Assembly (NCBI RefSeq): GCF_016899955.1
Contig: NZ_JACJJL010000027.1
Coordinates: forward strand, 1-49,911
Source of the DNA: Marseilla massiliensis
Lineage (GTDB): Bacteria > Bacteroidota > Bacteroidia > Bacteroidales > Bacteroidaceae
Direction: 5' to 3'
DNA: 49,911 bases
Shown here: in pieces, positions 23,574 to 30,703 of the stretch
Position numbering within the stretch: position 1 is the first letter of the stretch
How the letters are laid out: each line of letters starts with the position of its first letter
Position numbers and translations under genes: made by a program
Notes under the pieces: generated by a model
What the model saw: only the letters and a program-made list of their open reading frames with translations
Told to the model about the DNA's origin: nothing
Databases searched by the model: none

Positions 23574-24362
23574 ATGAAAAAGCTATTTCTATCAATGGCC
23601 GTGGTGCTTGCCACTGTGTTTGCCGCATCGTGCTCAAATGACGATGCAGAGAATTCAAGCGTAACGAAAACCGAAAACCGCAAGGCGGAGCAGAAAAAGG
23701 AGAAAGAGCTGTTGGAGCTCAAGGAAAGGATAGCCCACATGAACCAGGAGTGGGTTCAGAGAGCGCCGGCAATGGATACCCGCAGCACCTCGCGCTGGAA
23801 AATTGTTGGCAAAGCCGACATTGCCGGAGCAAAGATTGGCAGGCGCTTGGGTTCATGGGGGGCTGTGATAGTGGGCGCAGCGGCTTCCGCTTACGCCATA
23901 TACAAGACCCAACCGAAGCATGTGGCCCTGCCCCCGATAGCCGAGCCCAATGAAAAGGCAGCCATAGTGAGGGTTAGCCATACGGGCGCCACCGGCCCCA
24001 CAGACAGCGTGGGCTATTACCACAACAAGCTGCAGGCCTCGATAGGCATCGACAAAATAGTGGCAGCCAACTATGCCGACATAGAGAGGCTCGTGGTAGA
24101 CGCCGCAAACAAGTTGGGCATTGCCGGCAAGCAGCAAGTGCAGGCGGGCCTTCTGTATGGAAATGCCGACTTGCAATTCCTGAAAAACAACATGGGGCGG
24201 CTCAACAATGCGGCAAGTTCGGCAGAATATTGCACAATGCTCAGGGGCAACCTGAAAACCGTCGACGATGCAGAAATCGGGGTGTTGGAGGAATACATGA
24301 CCGGTTTAGACGCCATCGAGGCAGCCCGACGCCTTGAATACACCCGGGCACCGTGGGACTGA
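23574..24362 (+). CDS. Lipoprotein of unknown function (frame probably continues to 24469)
   Basis: 262 aa as read. Signal MKKLFLSMAVVLATVFAASC with the lipobox Cys at 20, a Lys/Glu-rich coiled segment (about 35-60), then a Gly/Ala membrane-like stretch (WGAVIVGAAASAYAIY, about 98-113) and a globular C-terminal half. No family recognised. At the end the frame breaks at a GGG run (24346-24348): with a fourth G it continues as RGTVGLISKSNLPDDVKNSL and ends in ANLWQAVYGGH at 24469 with good codon usage. The intact protein would have about 298 aa. This is the third gene in the window with a one-base loss. Confidence 0.6.
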   Translation: MKKLFLSMAVVLATVFAASCSNDDAENSSVTKTENRKAEQKKEKELLELKERIAHMNQEWVQRAPAMDTRSTSRWKIVGKADIAGAKIGRRLGSWGAVIVGAAASAYAIYKTQPKHVALPPIAEPNEKAAIVRVSHTGATGPTDSVGYYHNKLQASIGIDKIVAANYADIERLVVDAANKLGIAGKQQVQAGLLYGNADLQFLKNNMGRLNNAASSAEYCTMLRGNLKTVDDAEIGVLEEYMTGLDAIEAARRLEYTRAPWD

Positions 24363-24600
24363 TAAGCAAGAGCAACCTGCCCGACGACGTGAAAAACAGC
24401 CTTGCCGGCAGCGTCATCGTGGGCAATGCGGGCGCAAACCTGTGGCAGGCCGTATATGGAGGACATTGACCGAAGGCTGCCCGCAGCCTTTGCTCCGGGC
24501 ATCTCTGCATGGCCGAAGCCTGGGGGCGGCCCCGGTGCCGCAGCCTGTGGCCATGGTTGAAGCAATGAAAACATAATGTCAAAATTAAAACATTTGGAAT

Positions 24601-25383
24601 ATGAATAAAGTGATTTTAGACAGCGTCCTGTTTGTTGTGGCCCTTGGCGTGGCCATGGCAGGGCTGTGGATGGTGGGCCGCGGCGAGGCCGCAGGTTGGA
24701 TGTGTGTGGGCGTCGGGGCTGTGGCCTCGGTGGCAGTGCCGGCATTGGTGAAGCCCGAGCGGCGCATGCTGGTCAGTGTGATGGAGGCGTTGCTCGCGCT
24801 GTTTGTGGGTGGCGGTTTCCTGTACTATGCCGACAGGCTGGGCGCTACCATAGGGCTCAACGACTACTCTGTGTTCCCGCTGCTGGCGGTATTGTGGGCT
24901 CTCCACGAGCTCTCGCTGTGGTGGAGCGGCGGCCGGTGGCGCATGGCGGCCCCGGGCGAAGGCCGCAGGCACACGTGGCTTGTGGTGCAACTCGTGGTGG
25001 CGGCGGTGCTTATGGCCGGGGCGGCCGTATATGTGGCCGCCACGCGCACCGACCCGGTGGCCCTGGCCTATGCTGCCTTGTGCGCAGCCATGTTTGTGGG
25101 GCTGTTCCGGCTGGCTTTGGTTGCCGGCCGTCTCGGTGCCGAGGCAAGGCGCGAACTGCGCGTGGGCCTGTTCGACGTGGTGTTGGTGGTCTTTTTCTTC
25201 TACGGTTTTGCCTGGCTCGACGGCGAGTCGTGGATGCCGCTCACGCCCATAGTGTTCCATGCGCTGTTTCTCTCGGTGATGCTGGCCGACGTGTTGCGCT
25301 GGTGCATGGAGAAAGACTCGCGCCTCGACAGGCCGTGGCACAGGTTGCAGCCCCAGGGCGGCGGCGGGGCCGGGACACAGTGA
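24601..25383 (+). CDS. Integral membrane protein, function unknown
   Basis: 260 aa with about seven to eight membrane segments: VILDSVLFVVALGVAMAGLW, WMCVGVGAVASVAVPALV, VMEALLALFVGGGFLYYA, VFPLLAVLWALHEL, WLVVQLVVAAVLMAGAAVYV, LAYAALCAAMFVGLFRLAL, VGLFDVVLVVFFFYGFAWL and a last one near VFHALFLSVMLADVL. Short loops, basic C-terminus ending in a Gly/Gln tail. I recognise no transporter or enzyme motif. A strong terminator follows at 25438, and the gene stands alone on the plus strand. Confidence 0.65.
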   Translation: MNKVILDSVLFVVALGVAMAGLWMVGRGEAAGWMCVGVGAVASVAVPALVKPERRMLVSVMEALLALFVGGGFLYYADRLGATIGLNDYSVFPLLAVLWALHELSLWWSGGRWRMAAPGEGRRHTWLVVQLVVAAVLMAGAAVYVAATRTDPVALAYAALCAAMFVGLFRLALVAGRLGAEARRELRVGLFDVVLVVFFFYGFAWLDGESWMPLTPIVFHALFLSVMLADVLRWCMEKDSRLDRPWHRLQPQGGGGAGTQ

Positions 25384-25437
25384 AACGCCAACGCCCGCAG
25401 GGCGCTTTGTAACCGACTGATGTTTAGTGCGTTAGCA

Positions 25438-25472
25438 AAAAGGGCCGTTTCAGGGTTTGAAACGGCCCTTTT
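25438..25472. terminator. Strong hairpin terminator (also first unit of a 22-nt repeat array)
   Basis: Perfect 15-bp stem AAAAGGGCCGTTTCA (25438-25452) / TGAAACGGCCCTTTT (25458-25472) with a 5-nt loop. It overlaps a set of 22-nt units that runs to 25529. Confidence 0.75.
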
Positions 25473-25529
25473 CACCATCTGGTTCGGCCCGTTCAGCATT
25501 GCCAAACGGGCCGTATGGCAAGCGGTAGC
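25442..25529 (+). repeat. Four 22-nt periodic units (GGSCC-type)
   Basis: Units begin at 25442, 25464, 25486 and 25508: GGGCCGTTTCAG..., GGCCCTTTTCAC..., GGCCCGTTCAGC..., GGGCCGTATGGC.... Adjacent units are partly inverted. A related set lies at 38488-38575. Confidence 0.6.
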
Positions 25530-25607
25530 GGGCCCGACTGATGTGCCCGCCATGGTCGCGGCATTGGCCGGTATGGCCGTGCGTCACGAAAAAACATGCA
25601 GGTTTGC

Positions 25608-25638
25608 TTTGCCGGTACCCCTTTTTGTGCTATCTTTG
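25608..25638 (+). promoter_or_regulatory. Promoter TTTG-N19-TATCTTTG
   Basis: TTTG at 25608-25611 and TATCTTTG at 25631-25638 with 19 bp between, 90 bp before the next gene. Confidence 0.7.
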
Positions 25639-25728
25639 CGTGGCCAAAGTTACACTCGGCTGTGGGCGGGCGTGTTTGCCGGGCCCCCGCCGTTTGTGGC
25701 TGCATGTTAGAAACAATAATTTTGCAAT

Positions 25729-26160
25729 ATGGGAGTTTGGATATCGTTGTTGCTTTGGCTGGTCATATCGGGCCTGCTTCTTTTCGGTTGGTTTTACAAT
25801 ATGGGGCAGTACAGGGAGACAACCAAGGACATGTTTGTCACCTGTGGCACATGCGTTGCGGCGCTTTGGGCGTTGCGCACATACCATCCCGGGCTCACGC
25901 TTACCGTGACCCTGGCCGCCGTGGTGGTGGCTTTTATGCTGTTTTCTTTCTTGTCCAAGAATGCGCTGAAGATACCGAAGTATGTCGATTCTGCCGCAGC
26001 CATATTGTTTATGGCACTGCTCATGTATGTCTGCGACAAGTTTCTGGGCATGTCGTTCATGGCCTCCTGCATAATTGGTGCCGTATGTTTCTGTGTGTTC
26101 TACGGGCTCATGATTTACCTCTATGCCCGTTTGCCGAAGGAAGAAGACAACGAGGAGTAG
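25729..26160 (+). CDS. Small integral membrane protein, function unknown
   Basis: 143 aa, four membrane segments: WISLLLWLVISGLLLFGWFY, TLTVTLAAVVVAFMLFSFL, SAAAILFMALLMYVCDKFLG and FMASCIIGAVCFCVFYGLMI, plus a possible weak one at MFVTCGTCVAALWALR. The C-terminus is short and acidic (PKEEDNEE). No family recognised. A good promoter lies 90 bp upstream and a 44-bp palindrome terminates it. Confidence 0.65.
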   Translation: MGVWISLLLWLVISGLLLFGWFYNMGQYRETTKDMFVTCGTCVAALWALRTYHPGLTLTVTLAAVVVAFMLFSFLSKNALKIPKYVDSAAAILFMALLMYVCDKFLGMSFMASCIIGAVCFCVFYGLMIYLYARLPKEEDNEE

Positions 26161-26181
26161 GCCGCAGGCCCGGCCTCAGGC

Positions 26182-26225
26182 AAACGTCAGGCCCGCATGG
26201 CAGCTGCCATGCGGGCCTGACGTTT
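26182..26225. terminator. 44-bp perfect palindrome, convergent terminator
   Basis: Arms 26182-26203 and 26204-26225 are perfectly complementary for 22 bp (AAACGTCAGGCCCGCATGGC then AG/CT centre), flanked by TTTTG on the right. It lies between a plus-strand gene and the minus-strand ackA. Confidence 0.75.
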
Positions 26226-26555
26226 TGTTTTGGCGCATCCGGCGGGGTGTTCGCAGGCCTTGGGGCGCAAGCGGGTGGCTGGTGGTGGCTGCCACGCTAT
26301 GGTTGCACGGCCCGGGCGTCATTGGCTCCGCCCTATGGCGGGGCCGCCATCGGGCCCGTTGGCCGTTGGCGTGTGGCGTCATAGTCTGGCGGCGGCAACC
26401 TCCGCCGTGCGGCATGGTGCATGGCCACCGGTGGCGTGGCCGCAAAGCGGGCCGCCGTGCCTGATGGTGATGGGCGCATGGATTGCTGCCTGCGTATGTG
26501 CGCCGGGCGAGCCCGTAAGGCCTGTCCGCAGGCCTGTCCCCCGGCTGCAGGCACA
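26226..26555. other. Gap between terminators
   Basis: Very GC-rich, no gene or repeat recognised. Confidence 0.4.
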
Positions 26556-26587
26556 GCGGCCCGGCGGAGAATGCTCCGCCGGGCCGC
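26556..26587 (-). terminator. Terminator hairpin of ackA
   Basis: Perfect 14-bp stem GCGGCCCGGCGGAG / CTCCGCCGGGCCGC with an AATG loop, 25 bp downstream of the ackA stop. No T-run on the minus strand, so termination may need other factors. Confidence 0.55.
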
Positions 26588-26611
26588 GTCTGCTTTATGC
26601 CGGTGGCCGCC

Positions 26612-27805
26612 TTACAGCAGGTTCATGGTGTCGGTGGCAATCATCAGTTCCTCGTCGGTGGGTATGACAACGACCTTGACGCGCGAGTCGGGGGCAGATA
26701 TTACAGCCTCTTCGCCGCGCACCTTCTCGTTTTTCTCCTTGTCGAGCTTCACGCCCATCCACTCCAGGCCCTCGCAGGCTCCGGCGCGCATGCCGGTCTG
26801 GTTTTCGCCCACGCCTGCGGTGAACACAATGATGTCAACGCCGCCCATGGCAGCCGCATACGCTCCGATGTACTTCTTTATGCGGTAGTTGTACATGTTC
26901 TGTGCCAGTATGGCCTTGGGGTTGCCGGCTTTCTCGGCAGCCTCAATCTCGCGCATGTCCGACGATATGCCGGTGATGCCGTAGACGCCGCTCTTCTTGT
27001 TGAGCAGGTTGGAGATGCCGTCGGCGTCGAGTCCGAGCTTCTTCTCGATGAACGAGACAGCCCCTCCGTCGATGTCGCCGCTGCGAGTGCCCATCATCAC
27101 GCCCTCGAGCGGTGTCAGGCCCATCGACGTGTCCATGCACTTGCCGAACTTCACTGCTGCCACGCTGCCGCCGTTGCCTATGTGGCAGGTGATGATGCGC
27201 TGCTCCTCGGGCTTCACGCCGAGGAAGTCGCAAACGCGGTGCGACACGTAGCGGTGGCTCGTGCCGTGGAAGCCGTAGCGGCGTATGCCGTACTTCTCAT
27301 ACAGTTCGTAAGGTATGGCGTACATGTAGGCATAGTCGGGCATGGTCTGGTGGAAGGCAGTGTCGAACACTCCCACCTGCGGCAGGCCCGGCATGAGCTC
27401 CTGCACGGCGCGCACGCCCTTGAGGTTGGCCGGGTTGTGGAGCGGAGCGAGGTCGCTGCACTCCTCAAACGTCTTGAGCACCTCTTCCGTGAGGAGCACG
27501 CTCTTGTTGAACTTCTCGCCTCCGTGAACCATGCGGTGGCCCACTGCATCAATTTCCTTGAGGTCTTTTATCACCCCTATCTCAGGGTCGGTGAGCAGGC
27601 TGAATATGAACTTCACGCCCTCTGTGTGCTCGGGTATGTCGTGCATTATCTGTTTCTTCTCTCCGCCGGGCAGCTTTACCTTTACGAAAGCACCTTCGAG
27701 CCCTACGCGCTCAGCTCCGCCTGATGTCATCACCGACTTGTCGTCCATGTTGTAAAGGGCATACTTTATGGATGATGAGCCACAGTTTAAAACCAATATT
27801 TTCAT
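26612..27805 (-). CDS. ackA: Acetate kinase
   Basis: 397 aa, normal length. It makes ATP and acetate from acetyl phosphate in the cytoplasm, the last step of acetate fermentation. Motifs: N-terminal phosphate-binding KILVLNCGSSSIKYALY, GHRMVHGGEKF, YGIRRYGFHGTSHRYVS, CHIGNGGSVAAVKFGKCMDT, then TRSGDIDGG and FTAGVGENQ. The start ATG at 27803-27805 gives the family's usual N-terminus. pta lies upstream on the same strand, separated by a four-helix-bundle cassette; in many relatives they are adjacent. Confidence 0.95.
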   Translation of the reverse strand: MKILVLNCGSSSIKYALYNMDDKSVMTSGGAERVGLEGAFVKVKLPGGEKKQIMHDIPEHTEGVKFIFSLLTDPEIGVIKDLKEIDAVGHRMVHGGEKFNKSVLLTEEVLKTFEECSDLAPLHNPANLKGVRAVQELMPGLPQVGVFDTAFHQTMPDYAYMYAIPYELYEKYGIRRYGFHGTSHRYVSHRVCDFLGVKPEEQRIITCHIGNGGSVAAVKFGKCMDTSMGLTPLEGVMMGTRSGDIDGGAVSFIEKKLGLDADGISNLLNKKSGVYGITGISSDMREIEAAEKAGNPKAILAQNMYNYRIKKYIGAYAAAMGGVDIIVFTAGVGENQTGMRAGACEGLEWMGVKLDKEKNEKVRGEEAVISAPDSRVKVVVIPTDEELMIATDTMNLL

Positions 27806-27844
27806 AATCTTGTGTATTGTTTTTTGCTTGTTTAAAGGAGTTAT

Positions 27845-27889
27845 ATGGAGTTAGAGGAAGTTAGGAGAAGTTAGAAGACAAATGCTTTT
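27845..27889 (+). repeat. Left inverted repeat of the four-helix-bundle cassette
   Basis: ATGGAGTTAGAGGAAGTTAG... through GTTAGAAGACAAATGCTTT, built of ~9-10-nt GGAGTTA units. Its last 19 bases match the reverse complement of 28437-28455 exactly. Confidence 0.7.
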
Positions 27890-27970
27890 ACTGCCTATGC
27901 AGTGGCTGCAGGGCTCTTAGTCCTCATGTCGTTAATGCCGTATTGGCATTGTGTTGCCACACATTGTCTG

Positions 27971-28351
27971 CTAATCTTCGTCTTTGTTGTACGCGTTGCT
28001 CCTTATGCCTTTGCAGTACCAGTTGAGCATCTTGCTCGCCTCTTCGAGGCAGGTATACAGCTCGCAGAAAGCAGAATCATCTATGTAGCCCACGTCTTTG
28101 GATAGATAGATGTGACATCGGCACTCTTCCATACTTCCCTGGGCTATGTTGAAAAAGTGCAACTTGTCTGCCTTGCCAATGCGTTTATATCCCTCAGCGA
28201 TATTGGCTGGTATGGAAACTGCCGCTCTTTGAAATTGCGACTTGAGCCCAAACCGTTCGTCTGAAGGGAATGACTCAGTTGCCTTGTATACAAGTAGCGT
28301 AAAGCGGTAAGCACGTTGCCATGCCATGACATCTTCGAACCTCTCAGTCAT
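27971..28351 (-). CDS. Four-helix-bundle protein (23S rRNA intervening-sequence / S23 family)
   Basis: 126 aa. Typical family features: FEDVMAWQRAYRFTLLVYKA, FPSDERFGLKSQFQRAAVSI, PANIAEGYKRIGKADKLHFF, NIAQGSMEECRCHIYLSKDV and LEEASKMLNWYC. First known as proteins encoded within intervening sequences of 23S rRNA; members elsewhere are common in Bacteroidetes and have no clear function. Here the gene splits the pta-ackA operon and is flanked by inverted repeats (27845-27889, 28437-28490), so it looks like an inserted cassette. It could also affect transcription of ackA downstream. Confidence 0.85.
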   Translation of the reverse strand: MTERFEDVMAWQRAYRFTLLVYKATESFPSDERFGLKSQFQRAAVSIPANIAEGYKRIGKADKLHFFNIAQGSMEECRCHIYLSKDVGYIDDSAFCELYTCLEEASKMLNWYCKGIRSNAYNKDED

Positions 28352-28436
28352 CTTGTTGTTTCATTATGCAAAGCAATTGACGTATTGATGTTCCAATATG
28401 CAAAAAGCATGTGCTGTCTTATTGCTTTAAGTAAGC

Positions 28437-28490
28437 AAAGCATTTGTCTTCTAACTCCTTCTAACTCCCTCCAACTCCTTGTAACTCCAT
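28437..28490 (-). repeat. Right inverted repeat of the four-helix-bundle cassette
   Basis: Reverse complement of the left repeat, with one additional ~10-nt unit: AAAGCATTTGTCTTCTAACT then further CTAACTCC/CCAACTCC units. Confidence 0.7.
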
Positions 28491-28497
28491 GTCTACT

Positions 28498-29511
28498 TTA
28501 TCCCTTCTTCGCATCCATTGCCTGGCAAGCGGTGATGGCCACCATCTTGTAGATGTCGTCCACGGAGCAACCGCGGCTGAGGTCGTTCACCGGGCGTGCA
28601 ATGCCCTGCAGGATGGGGCCCAGGGCTTCGGCGTCGCCGAGGCGCTGCACCAGCTTGTAGCCGATGTTGCCAACCTCGAGGCACGGGAACACCAGCACGT
28701 TGGCGTGGCCGGCGATGGGGCTTCCGGGAGCCTTGTGCTCGCCTACCGAGGGCACCAGGGCAGCGTCGGCCTGCAGCTCGCCGTCAATCTTCAGCTCGGG
28801 CTGGCGCTCATGGGCCAGGCGGGTGGCCTCGACAACCTTGTCAACCACCTCGTGCGAGGCGCTGCCTTTGGTCGAGAAGCTCAGCATGGCCACGCGTGGG
28901 TCGGTGAATCCGGCCACGCTGCGGGCTGTCTCTGCTGTGCAGATGGCAATCTGGGCCAGCTGGTCGGCGTCGGGCATGGGCGTCACGGCCACGTCGCCCA
29001 CCACGAGCACGCCGTTCTCACCGTACTGCGGCTGCTTGGTTACCAGCAGCATGGCGCCGCTGACGCAGGTTATGCCGGGCTTGCACTTGATGATTTGCAG
29101 GGCCGGGCGCAGCGTGTCGGCGGTGGTGCTCAGCGCCCCGCTGATCTGCCCGTCGGCGCCTTCGGTCTTGATGATCATGCATCCCAGGTAGAGAGGGTTC
29201 TTCACCAGCTCGCGTGCCTGCTCGATAGTCATGCCTTTCTTCTTGCGCAGTTCGGCCAGCAGGGCTGCATACTCCTCGCTTCTGGGGTTGTTGTCGGGGT
29301 CGATGATGGTGGCCTTGCCTATGTGGCTGAGGCCCCATTTCCCGGCCAGAGAGTTAATCTCGTCGGGGTTGCCGATGAGGATGAGGTCTGCCACTTCGTC
29401 GGCCAGCACCATGTCGGCTGCCTTCAGTGTGCGCTCCTCGGTTGCTTCGGGGAGCACGATGCGCTGCTTGTTGCTCTTAGCGCGCTCGATGATTTGTTTT
29501 ACTAAGTCCAT
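28498..29511 (-). CDS. pta: Phosphate acetyltransferase
   Basis: 337 aa from ATG 29509-29511 (MDLVKQIIERAKSNKQRIVL); a longer in-frame start at 29568 would add 19 residues that overlap the promoter. It converts acetyl-CoA and phosphate to acetyl phosphate. It is the short, single-domain form (PTA_PTB), without the N-terminal regulatory domain of the E. coli enzyme. Motifs: RIVLPEATEERTLKAADMV, KTEGADGQISGALSTTADTL, GSASHEVVDKVVEATRLA and VFPCLEVGNIGYKLVQRLG. It is the upstream partner of ackA, 147 bp from the four-helix-bundle gene. Confidence 0.95.
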   Translation of the reverse strand: MDLVKQIIERAKSNKQRIVLPEATEERTLKAADMVLADEVADLILIGNPDEINSLAGKWGLSHIGKATIIDPDNNPRSEEYAALLAELRKKKGMTIEQARELVKNPLYLGCMIIKTEGADGQISGALSTTADTLRPALQIIKCKPGITCVSGAMLLVTKQPQYGENGVLVVGDVAVTPMPDADQLAQIAICTAETARSVAGFTDPRVAMLSFSTKGSASHEVVDKVVEATRLAHERQPELKIDGELQADAALVPSVGEHKAPGSPIAGHANVLVFPCLEVGNIGYKLVQRLGDAEALGPILQGIARPVNDLSRGCSVDDIYKMVAITACQAMDAKKG

Positions 29512-29555
29512 TTTGACGAATAATTTATCATTGTGTTTTTGTAACTTCTGCTTTG

Positions 29556-29563
29556 CAAAAGTA
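29556..29563 (-). promoter_or_regulatory. -7 box for pta
   Basis: CAAAAGTA on the plus strand reads TACTTTTG on the minus strand, 44 bp before the pta start. No clear -33 element. Confidence 0.5.
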
Positions 29564-30056
29564 AGCAAAATATTCGTAACCTGTCTTCGTCGGGCGTTAT
29601 TTTTTCCCCCGCGGAAGGTTAACTGTGGTTAAAAGATTGCGGTGCCTGCACAAACACGGCAGCCTGTGTGCAAGCGCGCTTGCGCCGGGGATGGTCTTGT
29701 CGTCGCGCGGCTGTTGTGCCGCCGTGGCCCCGGCCTATGCCGCCACCGTGCCGGCGCGGTGCACAACGGCTTTTTTTATACGACGTAACGGCCATCTTTC
29801 CGTGTTGTAGGGCCTGTTTCCCGCGTGGCGGCGCCGTAAGGCTCAACGTGGCGTAGCGATGACCTTGCGAGGCCTTGTTATATATTAAAAATGTATTGAG
29901 GCCCGTATGGCTTGGCCGCAGACCGGGAAGAAATATTATTTAAACACGTTTGAACACGCTTTTAATGTCTATGAAATGCCGTTGCAACATAGTTAGAGTA
30001 CTTTTGCAGCGGAAAAAGAAAGGAAACGGAAATTAACATTAAAAACATTAAAAGCT
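29564..30056. other. Gap between divergent genes
   Basis: GC-rich left part without a gene. The right part holds the promoter at 29999-30006 and an A/T-rich leader. Confidence 0.45.
29999..30006 (+). promoter_or_regulatory. -7 box for the 166-aa secreted protein
   Basis: TACTTTTG matches TAnnTTTG, with GTTG about 18-20 bp upstream, 50 bp before the start codon. Confidence 0.6.
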
Positions 30057-30557
30057 ATGCGTAAAACAGTTGTTGTATTAGTTATGATGATTGGGCTCTG
30101 CTCGGGCATGAGCCTCAGTGCTGCAGAGAAGTCGGCCGAAGCCGCCAACTCAACGTGGACATTCTATTCAGTGACTGACAAGCCTACGGCCGAAGAACTG
30201 GCATCCGTGTCGGATGGCGAGTTTGGCAAGGAAGCCACCTGCCTCTACAACCAGCTTGAGAAATTGTGTGTGAAGCGCGTGCCGGTGGTGCCGGGCGACC
30301 CCACAACACGCATCGTTTTCAAGAAGGGCGACATATACAACGCCGTGCGCAAGATTGGCAAGGGCCTTGAGGACGACGTCAAGGACAACGCAATGAGCTC
30401 AGACGAGGCATCGCGCAAGATGATGCACGTGCTCAACGTGGCCATATCGGCATATTATTCGGAAGACAGCAAGTCGTTCGAGAAGGCTCTTCGCGCCAGC
30501 AAGAAGGATTACAACAAACTGCTCGCCGTGTTCGACCGCGTGTCGCTCGAGCAGTAA
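30057..30557 (+). CDS. Secreted protein of unknown function
   Basis: 166 aa. Signal peptide MRKTVVVLVMMIGLCSGMSL with Ala-Glu near residue 23. The mature part is helical and charged: KPTAEELASVSDGEFGKEAT, then VYN-type helices IYNAVRKIGKGLEDDVKDN, MMHVLNVAISAYYSEDSKSF, ALRASKKDYNKLLAVFDRVS. One Cys pair (TCLYNQLEKLC). No family recognised. It precedes the SusC gene by 147 bp with a terminator between, so it is a separate unit. Confidence 0.6.
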   Translation: MRKTVVVLVMMIGLCSGMSLSAAEKSAEAANSTWTFYSVTDKPTAEELASVSDGEFGKEATCLYNQLEKLCVKRVPVVPGDPTTRIVFKKGDIYNAVRKIGKGLEDDVKDNAMSSDEASRKMMHVLNVAISAYYSEDSKSFEKALRASKKDYNKLLAVFDRVSLEQ

Positions 30558-30574
30558 GCCTTTAACCGGTGCAT

Positions 30575-30626
30575 AGAGCCCGGGCGGCCCCGGGCGTGGT
30601 AGCCATGAGGGGGTTGCCCGGGCTCT
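30575..30626 (+). terminator. Terminator hairpin after the 166-aa gene
   Basis: AGAGCCCGGGC (30575-30585) / GCCCGGGCTCT (30616-30626), a perfect 11-bp stem with a long GC-rich loop. Confidence 0.55.
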
Positions 30627-30703
30627 GTGTGTCTATGCCGCAAGAAACACAATGATGACTAAGGATAGGGATAGCTAACAATTTTCAATACACTTGTTTA
30701 CTT

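Noticed and set aside
24601..25383. Long frames on both strands in this region (for example 24666-25412 plus, 24616-25341 minus)
   Set aside because: High GC makes all frames open. Only the frame from 24601 gives regular membrane segments and a normal start and stop.
25442..25529. CRISPR array
   Set aside because: 22-nt periodicity is continuous without spacers, units differ from each other and no cas genes are near.
26597..29505. Long plus-strand frames opposite ackA and pta
   Set aside because: Shadows; composition is rich in His/Val/Ala as expected for antisense of GC-rich genes.
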